Shown here piece by piece: positions 1 to 11,825 of a stretch of DNA of 64,000 nt (the first letter of the stretch is position 1; each line of letters opens with the position of its first letter). Under the pieces are notes generated by a model, which was not told where the DNA came from, made no database searches, and saw only the letters and a program-made list of their open reading frames with translations. Source of the stretch: Sitta carolinensis (lineage: Eukaryota; Chordata; Aves; Passeriformes; Sittidae); the NCBI GenBank assembly GCA_032173965.1, contig CM063290.1, positions 1,860,001 through 1,924,000 on the forward strand. Direction: 5' to 3'. The position numbers and the translations under genes were made by a program.

Positions 1-125
1 CCTTAAAATCTCAGAAATTCCCAAATGGCAGCCCTGAACAGGGGCTGTGCCCTGGGCCCATTCCTGGCGTGCAGATCTGCCAGGGCTGAGCTCCCAGACT
101 GGTCTGACTGGTGAGGGAGCCCTGG

Positions 126-720
126 GAAATGGGGTGACTCTGGCAGCAGTGTCCTAACTCCCAATTAATCTGTGGGATTTGCATCCCAAACTCTCCTTGG
201 AGCTCTGGAAGTGGGGTGACTCTGGCAGCAGTGTCCTAATTCCCGGTTGAACTGTGGATTTGCATCCCAAACTCTCCCTTTGGGAGCTCTGGGGAAATGG
301 GGTGACTCTGGCAGCAGTGTCCTAATTCCCGGTTGAACTGTGGGATTTGCATCCCAAACTCTCCCTTTGGGAGCTCTGGGAAGTGGGGTGACTCTGGCAG
401 CAGTGTCCTAATTCCCGGTTGAACTGTGGGATTTGCATCCCAAACTCTCCCTTTGGAGCTCTGGGAAGTGGGGTGACTCTGGCAGCAGTGTCCTAATTCC
501 CGGTTGAATTGTGGGATTGCATCCCAAACTCTCCCTTGGGAGCTCTGGGAAGTGGGGTGACTCTGGCAGCAGTGTCCTAATTCCCGGTTGAACTGTGGGA
601 TTTGCATCCCAAACTCTTCTTTCTGGGAGCTCTGGGAAATGGGGTGACTCTGGCAGGCAGCAGTAATGTCCTAATTCCCAATCAATCTGTGGGATTTGCA
701 TCCCAAACTCTCCCTGTCTC
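126..720. repeat. Minisatellite, unit about 85 bp, seven copies
   Basis: The core GGGGTGACTCTGGCAGCAG recurs at about 131, 215, 299, 385, 471, 555 and 640. Open frames on both strands across it are repeat artefacts. Confidence 0.9.
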
Positions 721-1172
721 CTCAGGGAGCCGTGTGTTCCTGTGATGCCCATTTGGGATTTTGCCTTTTTTCTCTTTTCTCCATTCTCTGGATTTTTCAC
801 ACACATCCATTTGTAGATTTTATCCTGTTTATTTGTGGTGTTTTCCCAGGCGTTTTCCACAGGCAGAAAGTCGAAATTCCAGCGCTCCCAGCAATCCCTT
901 ATGGAATCCCACCACCCCTTTTCCAGTTTCTGGGGTCTCTGCAGCCCCATCCCAGTGGGAACCCCCAGACCAAGCTGGGATGTGACAGTGGAGAAGAATC
1001 ACGGGCAGAACCCTGTAAAGCTGCACTTTGATGCCACAGCTTATTTTTTTATTCAGATTTTTAAGTTATTATGTTTCATTTTAATTAGTTAGTCATTTTT
1101 TTTGCTGCTCAGTTCATTGGTTAGAAGGTGCTTGTGTGTGTATGTGGGAAGAAATTCTATTTATAAATAATA
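721..1172. other. No gene seen
   Basis: Single-copy-looking sequence between two repeats. Short frames on both strands show no recognisable domain. Confidence 0.5.
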
Positions 1173-1280
1173 AATGGAATGGAATGGAATGGAATGGAAT
1201 GGAATGGAATAGAATAGAATAGAATAGAATAGAATAGAATAGAATAGAATAGAATAGAATAGAATTAGAATAGAATAGAA
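1173..1280. repeat. (GGAAT)n / (AGAAT)n microsatellite
   Basis: About six GGAAT units change into about fourteen AGAAT units. A complementary (ATTCT)n run lies at 1343-1380. Confidence 0.95.
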
Positions 1281-1440
1281 ATTTATATATGGTATTATTA
1301 CATATATTATATATAGAAAATCATATATTATATCATAGTATAGATATTCTATTCTATTCTATTCTACTCTATTCTCTTCTATATATAATATGTATTATAT
1401 ATTCAAGTTATGTAATATAATATAATATAATATAATTAAT
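1281..1440. repeat. AT-rich stretch with (ATTCT)n and (TAATA)n runs
   Basis: Low-complexity A/T with an ATTCT run at 1343-1380 and TATAATATAA repeats up to 1435. Confidence 0.8.
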
Positions 1441-2320
1441 ATGTATCTCTTTTGATACCTGTTTACATTATGATTTCCTCAGCTCCCTGCGGGTGGATCC
1501 CTCTGACAGCTGCAGCACTGTGGCCAAGCAGTCCCCACATTTCTGCTCCTCACATCATTTAAGGTTTTCTGGGCCAATAAAATTCTGCCAATAGATATTT
1601 GTGTGATTAACCCACTGCTGAGCTAATTGCTGTTATCACAGTGGGAACTCTCTTGCCCCATCACCCCTTAACCCCCAAACCTTCCAGCATTCCATCCCAA
1701 ACCCTCTTGGGACCCTTTGGAACCACTCTGCCTTTGTCTGTGCCCTTTAAGCTCTCAAGCTGAACTTTGCTCTCCTCAACACGCTCTGCTTTGTTAGAAA
1801 TCCACATTCTCACTCCTGGCACCTCACCTGGGGAGCCTCTCCCAAGGTTCCAGCTCAAACCCCGGCTCTAATTCCAATTTTTGGCTCCCAGAGCTGACAT
1901 TCTGAGAATTCCCAGCGCTCTGGATTCCAGCAGTGTTGTTTCAGCTCAGAGAGTTTCTTATTAAAAATGGAGAATTACTGAAAAGACTGAAAAATCTCGG
2001 TGTGGTTCCATACTTGGGAGGGATGGAAGAATCTCCTGACTTTTCCTGGCTTTTCTGGGGATGCTTTTGCAGAGGATTCAGGGAGCCTGGAGGTGCCTTC
2101 AGCTGCCCTGGCTTTGGTGCTGGAAAAAAATATAATAATAAAAGAAATAATAATAAAATAAAGAATAGTAAAAGAAACAATTTAAAAATACTTTAGATAT
2201 TGTTTTAAGTATTATTTTTATTTATTAAGAAAAAAATTCAAAATAAATAATAATTTTTTTCCAGCCAGCAGGGATGTTGAGGAACCTGGACCGGGTTGTT
2301 GTCCCACTGTGGGAATCAAA
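1441..2320. other. Intergenic, no gene seen
   Basis: Mixed sequence with an A-rich tail at 2125-2260. No exon signature was recognised. Confidence 0.5.
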
Positions 2321-2329
2321 CACTAATTT

Positions 2330-3480
2330 TCACCTAAAAACACCCCAGACTGTAAAGAGGGTGGCCCAAGGGGTTTTTGGGTGAAAATCAGTGCTTGATT
2401 CACCCTGAAATCCCTGGCAGGGAAAGTCTGCTTGGAAAAGCAAGAATTCCTGAGGGACCAAGGCTGGACACGGAGCATGTGTTTGAAAAGTTGAAAATGG
2501 AACATTTTGGGCTGGATTTTCCCCATTTGTGGATTTTCTAGGGGAAATAAATCTTGATTTTGGGGGAAAATCACTGCTTGATTCACCCTGAAATCCCTGG
2601 TAGGGGGAATCTGCCTGGAAAAAAACTTCCGAGGGACCAAGGAGTGTGAGTTTGAAAAATTGAAAATGGAGCCTTTTGGCTGGATTTTCCCCATTTCTGG
2701 ATTTTTAGGGGAAAAGGGACAGTTCTTCCCCAGAAATCTTGATTTTGGGGCAAAATTATGCTTGATTCACCCTGAAATCCCTGGCAGGGGAAATCTGCCT
2801 GGAAAAAAAACTTCCGAGGAACCAAGGAGCGTGAGTTTGAAAAGTTGAAAATGGAGCCTTTTGGGCTGGATTTTCCCCATTTCTGGATTTTCTAGGGGAA
2901 AGGACAGCTCTTCCCCAGAAATCTTGATTTTGGGGCAAAATTACTGCTTGATTCACCCTGAAATCCCTGGCAGGGAAAGTCTGCTTGGAAAAGCAAGAAC
3001 TCCTGAGGGACCAAGGCGACATGGAGCATGTGTTTGAAAAGTTGAAAATGGAGCCTTTTGGGCTGGATTTTCCCCATTTGTGGATTTTCTAGGGAAATAA
3101 ATCTTGATTTTGGGGGATATCACTGCTTGATTCACCCTGAAATCCCTGGCAGGGGAAATCTGCCTGGAAAAAAACTTCCGAGGGACCAAGGAGTGTGAGT
3201 TTGAAAGGCTGCAAATGGAGCCTTTTGGGCTGGATTTTCCCCATTTCTGGATGTTCTATGGGAAAGGGACAGCTCTTCCACAGAAATCTTGATTTTGGGT
3301 GAAAATTAATGCTTGATTCACCCTGAAATCCCTGGCAGGGAAAGTCTGCTTGGAAAAGAAGAACTCCTGAGGGACCAAAGCATGTGAGTTTGAAAGGCTG
3401 CAAATGGAGCCTTTTGGGCTGGATTTTCCCCATTTCTGGCTTTTCTAGGGGAAATAAACCTTGATTTTGGGTGAAAACAC
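2330..3480. repeat. Tandem repeat, unit about 183 bp, six copies
   Basis: GCTTGATTCACCCTGAAATC recurs at about 2395, 2577, 2760, 2945, 3126 and 3312. The units also share a Leu/Phe-rich frame on the - strand that is not a gene. Confidence 0.9.
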
Positions 3481-4189
3481 GAGGGGGAAGAGCCGAGGGC
3501 GGGGGAGCAGGGCGGGCTGTGCTCGCAGGTGAGCTCAGGGAGGACAGGTGAGGCTCAGACGTTGCTCGTGGCACATCCTGCCCGTGCAGGGCTGATCCCG
3601 ATTTGGGAATGATTTGGCAGACGCTGCAGCACACCATCCATTATGCAGATTCCTCCCTCGTTTACTCGCCCAATTAAAGCACTCAAATCCCTCCAAGCAT
3701 CTGCGGCCGGCTCTTATTTTGCAGCTTTTCCGAGGAAAACTCGCCCCTCTTTTCCTCACACGATCCTCCTCCCCAGATCCCCTCCGCCCTGGCGTTTCTG
3801 GGATGAGTTTTGGGAGATGCAGGGATTGGGAAGGGTTTGAAAATGATTCAAGGCTTGCACAAGAAGGTGGTGGCTTCACCGCAGGCTTTCCTGCGCCACA
3901 TTTTTGTGGCTGCTTAGCTCTGACCCCATAATTCCGTGCAGACATTAAATTGCCCCTTGTAGGAGCCCCACGGGGCCAGAGGTGTTTTGAAAGGGAGGGT
4001 TGAAAGCCAGGGAGGCATCCACTGTAAATATTTTGGTTTTTATTTTCTCGTTTCGCCCGGTGCGTCCCTCCCTGCAGAATCCTCCAGCTTGGGCTCAGCT
4101 CCAGGCACCAGATCCTGAGCGCGGGGCCGGACGGGACAGAAATTCTTGCATAAATCAATCCTTGCCTAAATAATTCTTGCCTAAATCAC
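3481..4189. other. GC-moderate region upstream of the candidate first exon, no gene seen
   Basis: Contains CpGs and several short frames with no recognisable domain. It may be 5' flank of the small gene at 7027. Confidence 0.4.
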
Positions 4190-4620
4190 TTGCTGCCTGA
4201 CTCAGTGCTGTGGCCAGGGGAGATTGGAGGAGGCTCTGGAGTTGAGGCTCAAAGCTGCTCCGCTCTCATTCGCAGCCGCCCAGGAGCTGCTCCCCGCAGC
4301 ATCCCCCGCCCTGCGCAGGTGAGCTCTGCTTTCCCAATCCCTCTTTTCCCCAAAAACCCCCCGCGCGATTTAGTAAAAGCAGGAAAGCCTTTGGAAATCA
4401 ATCCTTGCCTAAATCACTTGCTGCCTGACTCAGTGCTGTGGCCAGGGGAGATTGGAGCAGGCTCTGGAGCTGAGGCTCAAAGCCGCTCCGCTCTCAGCCG
4501 CAGCCGCCCAGGAGCTGCTCCCCGCAGCATCCCCGCCCTGCGCAGGTGAGCTCTGCTTTCCCCAATCCCTCTTTTCCCCAAAAAACCCCCGCGCGATTTA
4601 GTAAAAGCAGGAAAGCCTTT
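4190..4620 (+). repeat. Two-copy tandem duplication (227 bp) carrying a candidate first exon and splice donor
   Basis: Two near-identical copies start at about 4190 and 4418. Each has a GC-rich stretch ending GCGCAG followed by GTGAGC, a near-consensus splice donor; exon ends would be 4318 and 4545. Both copies keep the donor. They are the nearest good donors upstream of the acceptor at 6996, so I infer that one or both are the non-coding first exon of the small gene at 7027. AT-rich TAAAT motifs lie upstream at 4150-4185. There is no transcript evidence. Confidence 0.45.
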
Positions 4621-4969
4621 AGAAAGCTGGGCGAGCGGATTTTAGAAAGGGAAAAGAGCTAAGGTGCAGCTGCGAAGTTTGGGATTTAAAAGGTACAAGA
4701 GCGTGGCGAGCAAGGATGGGAAATAAGAGCTCGAGTGTTTGGCTGAGATCGGATTTAAAAACATTTAAAAACCTGTTCAGGGAAACAGTGCAAGGCTTGC
4801 GGCTGGATAATGAAGCCTCGTGTGCTGGGAATTGAAGGAATAAAACAGGGGGGCTTGGGGCAGCTGCAATGTTCTACTGGCTGGAAACTTGGGAAAAATG
4901 CTTGGAACAAAAGAAACCTTGGGCTGCTGTTGGCAGGATGTGAGCTGCTGCCATCCTCCCACTGGAATA

Positions 4970-5470
4970 TGTGTAATAAAGATAAATTATATAGAGTTAA
5001 AATAGAAAATAAAATAGAAATAAGAATTAATATAGAAAAATATATAATATTTTTATATATATAATATATAAAAATATATTATATTTTTTATATATATATT
5101 ATAATATAATATGTGTAATGAAAATAAATTATATATAGTTAAAATAGAAAATAAAATAGAAATAAAAATTAATATAGAAAAATATATTATATATAATATA
5201 TAAAAATATAATATTTTATATATATATTATAATATAATATGTGTAATAAAAATAAATTATATATAGTTAAAATAGAAAATACAATAGAAATAAAAATTAA
5301 TATAGAAAAATATATAATATATATACATATATATACATAATATATATAATATATAAGTAGAATATGTGAATATAATATTAAAATAATAAATATAATAATA
5401 AAATATATATTATAATATAATTATATAATTAGATATACTCTCTAGTAATAAAATAATATAATAATAAAAT
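4970..5470. repeat. AT-rich tandem repeat, about 125-bp units
   Basis: Three copies of a block with AATAAATTATATA(T)AGTTAAAATAG starting near 4975, 5117 and 5245, separated by TATATA runs. Confidence 0.85.
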
Positions 5471-6957
5471 ATAATAAATATAAAAATAGCATAAAATAAA
5501 ATAAAATAAAGAAAAAGAAAATAGAATAAAATAAAGTAAAATAACATAAAATAAAGTAAAGTAAAATGAAATGAAATGAAATAAAATTAAATAAAATAGA
5601 ATAGAGTAAAATAACATAAAATAAAATAAAAATTGTAATAAAAATTTTAAATATATAAATAAAATAAAATAGAATAAAGTAAAATAAAATAAAATAACAT
5701 AAAATAATAAAAAATATATATAAGTAAAATAAAATAAACCAAAATAAAATAACATAAAATAAATTAAAAAAAATATATAAATAAAATAAAATAAACAAAA
5801 AATAAAATAAAATGACATAAAATAAAAAATACATATATAAATAAAATAAAATAAAATAAAAATATATAAATAAAATAAACCAAAATAAAATAAAATAAAT
5901 ATATATAAATAAAATAATCCAAAATAAAATAAAATAACATAAAATAAAAAAATATATATAAATAAAATAAAATAAGCCAAAAATAAAATAAAATGACATA
6001 AAATAAATAAATAAATAAATAAAATAAAATAAACCAAAAAATAAAATAAAATGACATAAAATAAAATAAAAATAAATAAATAAAATAAAATAAACCAAAA
6101 TAAAAATAACATAAATAAAATATATATATAAATAAAATAAAATAAGCCAAAATAAGACAAAATGAAATGACATAAAATAAAATAGAAAAAAACAAATAAA
6201 ATAAAATAAAATAAAAATAAAATGACATAAAATAAAAATAAATAAATAAAGTAAAATAAAAATAAAATGACATAAAATAAAATAAAAAATAAATAAAATA
6301 AAATAAAATAAAAATAAAATGACATAAAAATAAAATAAAAAAATAAATATAAAAATAAAATAAAAAAAAATGACATAAAATAAAATAAAAAAATAAATAT
6401 AAAATAAAATAAAAATAAAATGACATAAAATAAAATTAAAAATAAAATAAAATAAAATAAAATGACATAAAATAAAATAAATAAATAAAATAAAATAAAA
6501 TAAAAAAAAATGACATAAAATAAAATAAATAAATAAATATAAAATAAAATAAAAATAAAATGACATAAAATAAAATAAAAAAATAAATAAAATAAAATAA
6601 AAATAAAATGACATAAAATAAAATAAAAAAAATATAAAATAAAAATAAAAATAAAATGACATAAAATAAAAAAAATAAATAAAATAAAATAAAAAAAAAT
6701 ACATAAATAAAAAAATAAATATAAAAATAAAATAAAATAAAATAATAAAATAAAAATAAAAATACATAAAATAAAATAAAAATAAATGAATAAAATAAAA
6801 TAAAAAATAATAAAAATAAAATAAAATAAAAATGACATAAAATAAAATAAAAATAAAATAAAATAAAATGACATAAAATAAAATTAAAAATAAAATAAAA
6901 TAAAATGACATAAAATAAAATAAAATAAAATAAAATAATAAAAAATAAATGACCTAA
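5471..6957. repeat. (TAAAA)n-type array, about 1.5 kb
   Basis: Degenerate AAAATAAAATAAAATGACAT repeats. It ends about 40 bases before the acceptor of the small gene at 7027, so it fills the putative intron. The long Phe/Tyr/Leu frames on the - strand are simply its translation. Confidence 0.95.
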
Positions 6958-6996
6958 AATGAGTGTCCATTTTTCGTGTGCCTGACGCCCCTGCAG

Positions 6997-7026
6997 GTGC
7001 CTGCTGTCGCTGCGCCGCGGGGCGCC
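6997..7026 (+). other. 5' untranslated part of the second exon of the SPT small-subunit paralog
   Basis: A pyrimidine-containing stretch and CTGCAG end at 6996. The 30 bases that follow are GC-rich and run into GCC ATG. The SPTSSB coding exon has the same layout: an acceptor about 17 bases before its ATG. Confidence 0.5.
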
Positions 7027-7202
7027 ATGACGCGCTGAGCGCGCTGCGCCGCCTGCGCTGGCTGCTCTGCCAGTTCGAGCTCATCACCTGCAGCTACCTG
7101 ATGGAGCCCTGGGAGAAGGCGATCTTCTACGGGCTCAGCGCCGCGCTCCTGGCGCTGCTGCTGCTGCTCAGCGCCCGCGCCTGCCTGCCGGCCAGCGCCT
7201 GA
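7027..7202 (+). CDS. Serine palmitoyltransferase small-subunit paralog; frame broken one base after the ATG
   Basis: From 7029 to the TGA at 7200-7202 the frame encodes a short protein with the SPT small-subunit signature: Trp12, Gln16, the stretch LITCSYLMEPWEKAIF, then a Leu-rich membrane segment. It aligns without gaps to the SPTSSB gene at 44758-44994 through the ~40 N-terminal residues. The only Kozak-like ATG (GCC ATG, 7027-7029) is one base out of frame. One extra G after it (ATGGAC instead of ATGAC) would put Met exactly where SPTSSB has Met1, 11 residues before the shared Trp. Either the assembly lacks a G in a GC-rich run or the gene is a recent pseudogene. The predicted product is about 58 residues, shorter than SPTSSA/SPTSSB (71-76), and lacks the conserved C-terminal part. 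A splice acceptor (CTGCAG, 6991-6996) precedes it, as in SPTSSB. Family role: a small ER membrane subunit that activates the SPTLC1/SPTLC2 enzyme. GC content is very high, unlike the flanking AT-rich array. Confidence 0.8.
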
Positions 7203-7249
7203 GCCCCCCGCCCCCGCCCCCACCCCCGGGAAGGATCCGCCTGAGAATG

Positions 7250-8965
7250 ATGGGATGCCCGGGAAAAACAGCCATCCGCCTCAAGGCTCTGCTGTTCCAC
7301 GGGAAAGAGCCATCCTCCGGAAGGCTGTGGTGTTCCAGGGTGAAGGAACGATCCTCCTGAAGGTTGTGGTGTTCCAGGGAACCCCTTTGGTGATTTTGGT
7401 ATCAATCCCTCTGATGTTGGTATTCCAGGATAAAGGAACAATCCCTTTGGTGATTTTGGTGTTCCAGGGTGAAGGAACGATCCTCCTGAAGGTTGTGGTG
7501 TTCTATGGGAAAGAACAATCCTCCTGAAGGTTGTGGTGTTCCAGGGAACCCCTTTGGTGATTTTGGTATCAATCTCTCTGAAGATTTTGGTATTCCAGGG
7601 AAAAGAGCGATCCTCCTGAAAATTTTGGTGTTCCAGGGTGAAGGAACGATCCTCCTGAAGGTTGTGGTGTTCCAGGGAACCCCTTTGGTGATTTTGGTAT
7701 CAATCTCTCTGAAGATTTTGGTATTCCAGGATAAAGGAACAATCCCTTTGGTGATTTTGGTATTCCAGGGTGAAGGAACAATACCTCTGAAGGTTGTGGT
7801 GTTCTATGGGAAAGAGCAATCCTCCTGAAGGTTGTGGTGTTTCAGGGAACCCCTTTGGTGATTTTGGTATCAATCTCTCTGAAGATTTTGGTATTCCAGG
7901 GAAAAGAGTGATCCTCCTGATAATTTTGGTGTTCCAGGGTGAAGGAATGATCCTCCTGAAGGCTCTGGTGTTCTATGGGAAAGAGCAATCCTCCTGAAGG
8001 TTTTGGTGTTCCAGGGAACCGCAGACAACCCCTTTGGTGATTTTGGTATCAATCCCTCTGAAGATTTTGTCATTCCAGGGTGAAGGAAAAATCCCCCTGA
8101 AGATTTTGGTACTCCAGGGAAAAGAGTGATCCTCCTGAAAATTTTGGTGTTCCAGGGTGAAGGAACCATCCCTCTGAAGGTTGTGGTGTTCTATGGTAAA
8201 GAGTGATCCTCCTGAAGGTTTTGGTGTTCCAGGGAAAAGAACAATCCCTTTGGTGATTTTGGTATTAATCTTTCTGAAGATTTTGGTATTCCAGGGAAAA
8301 GAGCGATCCTCCTGAAAATTTTGGTGTTCCAGGGTGAAGGAACAATCCTCCTGAAGGTTGTGGTGTTCCAGGGAATCCCAAATAACCCCTTTGGTGATTT
8401 TGGTATCAATTCCTCTGAAGATTTTGGTATTCCAGGGAAAAAGAACGACCTCTCTGAAGATTTGGGTATTCCTGGGTGAAGGAACGATCCCTCTGAAGAT
8501 TTTGGTATTCCAGGGTGAAGGAACAATCCCTCTGAAGTTTTGGTATTCCAGGGTAAAGGAAAAATCCCTCTGAAGATTTTGGTATTCCAGGGAAAAGAGC
8601 GATCCTCCTGAAGGTTTTGGTGTTCCAGGGTGAAGGAACGATCCTCCTGAAAATTTTGGTGTTCCACGGAACCCCTTTGGTGATTTTGGTATCAATCTCT
8701 CTGAAGATTTTGGGATTCCTGGGTGAAGGAACAATCCCTTTGGTGATTTTGGTATTCCAGGGTGAAGGAATAATCCCTCTGAAGGTTTTGGGGTTCCAGG
8801 GAAAAGAACGATCCTCCTGAAAATTTTGGTATCTCATAGGAAAGGAACGATCTGCCTGAAAATTTCGTCATTCCAGGGAAAAGGAACAACCCCTTTGATG
8901 ATTTTGTTATTCCAGGGTGAAGGAACAATTCCCCTAAAGATTTTGTTATTCCAGGGAAAGCTGCT
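7250..8965. repeat. Minisatellite, unit about 39-45 bp, 1.7 kb
   Basis: Variants of a unit containing GTGTTCCAGGGTGAAGGAAC and ATCCTCCTGAAGGTTGTGG, about 40 copies. It starts some 50 bases after the stop codon of the small gene and may be in its 3' untranslated region. Confidence 0.9.
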
Positions 8966-9550
8966 TGGCTATGGAAAGTTTTTATCTGGAGAAATGACAC
9001 AGCAGGAATCTGTTCTGGTCCACCAGAAGACACACACACAAAAATCCTGGACGAGTGGGAGCTGCTTCCCTGAGCTTGCTGGTTTTTATGGAATGACTTT
9101 GGGATTTATTGAGCCTCCTCGATTGTTTTATGCAATGAATTACTTGGCTGGTTCTTATCATGATGCAAACAATGCCTCTGATTCATCAAAAATGTGAGGA
9201 TGTGCTGCTGTGAAAATTTATGATGGAATTCTCAGATTCTTGGGCTTTATAAAAGCAGATAATTTTTGGTTTACTTTAGAAGATGAGTCAATCCTATGGA
9301 GAATAAAACACTACAGATTCACCTGTGGTAGGGTTTCAGTTGAAAATAAACCCCCTGAAAAAGTAAAAACACAATGTCTCCTTTTTTCCTTCCCTTTTAC
9401 TCCCCACTTTCCACCTTTTACCCTCTCCCTGTTGAGCAGGGTCTGAAACAGGAACTCCTGAGCTGTAAATAACCTGCTGGATTGGGCTGGGACTGCTTTC
9501 CTTCCAAATTCCACAACTTCTTACCCTTCAAACCAGCAGATCCCTGTGCT
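8966..9550. other. Unique sequence; possible 3' end of the small gene at 7027
   Basis: Contains AATAAA at about 9303 and 9344 on the + strand. No coding domain was recognised. Confidence 0.3.
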
Positions 9551-9559
9551 GCCAGCTTC

Positions 9560-11195
9560 CTGCAGGAGCTGCACTGGGATGAGCTTGGGAATGAGAGCTG
9601 GGCTTGGAATCCTCAGGAGATGGAGCAGAGGGTGACACAAATCCACATTTTCCATCCACTCTGGGGTGAGTTTGGGAATGAGAATTGGGATTGGAATCCC
9701 CAGGAGATGGAGCAGAGAGTGACACAAATCCACATTTTTCCACCCACACTGGGATGAACTTGGGAATAAGAGCTGGGATTGGAATCCTCAGGAGATGAAG
9801 CAGAGAGTGACACAAATCCACATTTCCCACCCACACTGGGATGAACTTGGGGATGAGAGCTGGGATTGGAATCCTCAGGAGATGGAGCAGAGAGTGACAC
9901 AAATCCACATTTCCCACCCACACTGGGATTAGTTTGGGAATGAGAACTGGGGATTGGAATCCTCAGGAGCTGAAGGGAGCAGAGCAGGACAGGGTGACAC
10001 AAATCCGTATTTTCTACCCACACTGGGATTAGTTTGGGAATGAGAATTGGGGAGTGGAATCCTCAGGAGCTGGAGCAGAGGGTAACACAGATCCATATTT
10101 TCTACCCACACCGTGATGATTTTGGGAATGAGAATTGGGGATTGGAATCCTCAGGAGATGGAGCAGAGCAGGACAGGGTGACACAAATCCACATTTCCCA
10201 CCCACACTGGGATGAGTTTGGGAATGAGAGCTGGGCTTGGAATCCTCAGGAGATGGAGCAGAGAGTGACACAAATCCACATTTCCCACCCACACTGGGAT
10301 GAGTTTGGGAATGAGAATTGGGGATTGGAATTCTCAGGAGATGGAGCAGAGAGTGACACAAATCCACATTTCCCACCCACACTGGGATGAGTTTGGTTAT
10401 GAGAACTGGGCTTGGAATCCTCAGGAGATGGAGCAGAGAGTGACACAAATCCACATTTTCCACCCACACTGGGATGAACTTGGGGATGAGAGCTGGGATT
10501 GGAATCCTCAGGAGATGGAGCAGAGAGTGACACAAATCCACATTTCCCACCCACACTGGGATTAGTTTGGGAATGAGAATTGGGGATTGGAATCCTCAGG
10601 AGCTGAAGGGAGCAGAGCAGGACAGGGTGACACAAATCCGTATTTTCTACCCACACCGTGATGATTTTGGGAATGAGAATTGGGGAGTGGAATCCTCAGG
10701 AGATGGAGCAGAGCAGGACAGGGTGACACAAATCCACATTTCCCACCCACACTGGGATGAGTTTGGGAATGAGAGCTGGGCTTGGAATCCTCAGGAGATG
10801 GAGCAGAGAGTGACACAAATCCACATTTCCCACCCACACTGGGATGAGTTTGGGAATGAGAGCTGGGCTTGGAATCCTCAGGAGATGGAGCAGAGAGTGA
10901 CACAAATCCACATTTCCCACCCACGCTGGGATGAGTTTGGGAATGAGAACTGGGCTTGGAATCCTCAGGAGATGGAGCAGAGAGTGACACAAATCCACAT
11001 TTCCCACCCACACTGGGATGAGTTTGGGAATGAGAATTGGGGCTTGGAATCCTCAGGAGATGGAGCAGAGAGTGACACAAATCCACATTTCCCACCCACA
11101 CTGGGATGAGTTTGGTTATGAGAACTGGGCTTGGAATCCTCAGGAGATGGAGCAGAGAGTGACACAAATCCACATTTCCCACCCACACTGGGATT
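9560..11195. repeat. Minisatellite, unit 87 bp, about 19 copies, with higher-order structure
   Basis: Core GGAATCCTCAGGAGATGGAG. A variant with AGCTGAAGGGAGCAGAGCAG occurs near 9960 and again near 10590, about 627 bases apart, so blocks of roughly seven units were duplicated together. The unit is 29 codons long, hence the open frames. Confidence 0.95.
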
Positions 11196-11825
11196 AGTCT
11201 GGGGGTTTCTCCCAAGCTCCTGGCACACCCCTCTCCTTCCAGAGGCTGGGATCCTGCTGTAGGTGGCATTCCAGGGAGGCAGGCTTGGGCCCAGGAGGCA
11301 ACAAAACAAAGTGAAGACATCCATTATGTCATTTGTCATCTCAGCTGCTTTCCCAGTTTATAATTATGGGGAAATGAGGTAGGAGATGAAAATAATTTCT
11401 CTGGGAAAATGAGGGCAGCTGTGCTCAAACTCACAAGTCTTTTAACAACGCCCAAGTATCTCTAAGTTTGTAAAAAAAAAAAATAAATCTGTTCAATACT
11501 TTCAAATTTGGATCCAGTTGGATGTTTTATTTAAGTAATATAATGGTGAAAGTAGTAATTAGTGTAGATTTGCTTTCATGCTTAGTCTGCATATTATGTT
11601 TACTGATATTTATCAATATAATTTGTATTTACTGATGTTTAGGACCAAGAGGGAATGCACAGTATTTTAATTACAGCAGTCATTAGACTCTTTATGGAGC
11701 CTGATTTTTTTTCCCAGCCTGTCAGTCCCTAATACAGAGAAACACAGGAATGCTTTGCATTACAGGTGCAAAATCTGTATTTCTCAAGACTATGCAAATA
11801 AATATTGCTCCAGATGTGCCTGGAA
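11196..11825. other. Unique AT-rich sequence, no gene seen
   Basis: No exon or RNA gene recognised. Confidence 0.5.

Noticed and set aside
5429..6911. Two 480-residue minus-strand open frames rich in Phe, Tyr, Ile, Leu
   Set aside because: They are translations of the TAAAA array (no stop codons on that strand); no domain, no start context.
7255..8837. Repeat-protein frames on both strands
   Set aside because: Produced by the 39-45-bp minisatellite; frames switch with unit length variants.
9528..11320. Several 100-250-residue repeat-protein frames on both strands
   Set aside because: The 87-bp unit is 29 codons; both strands are open equally, and indels between units shift frames.
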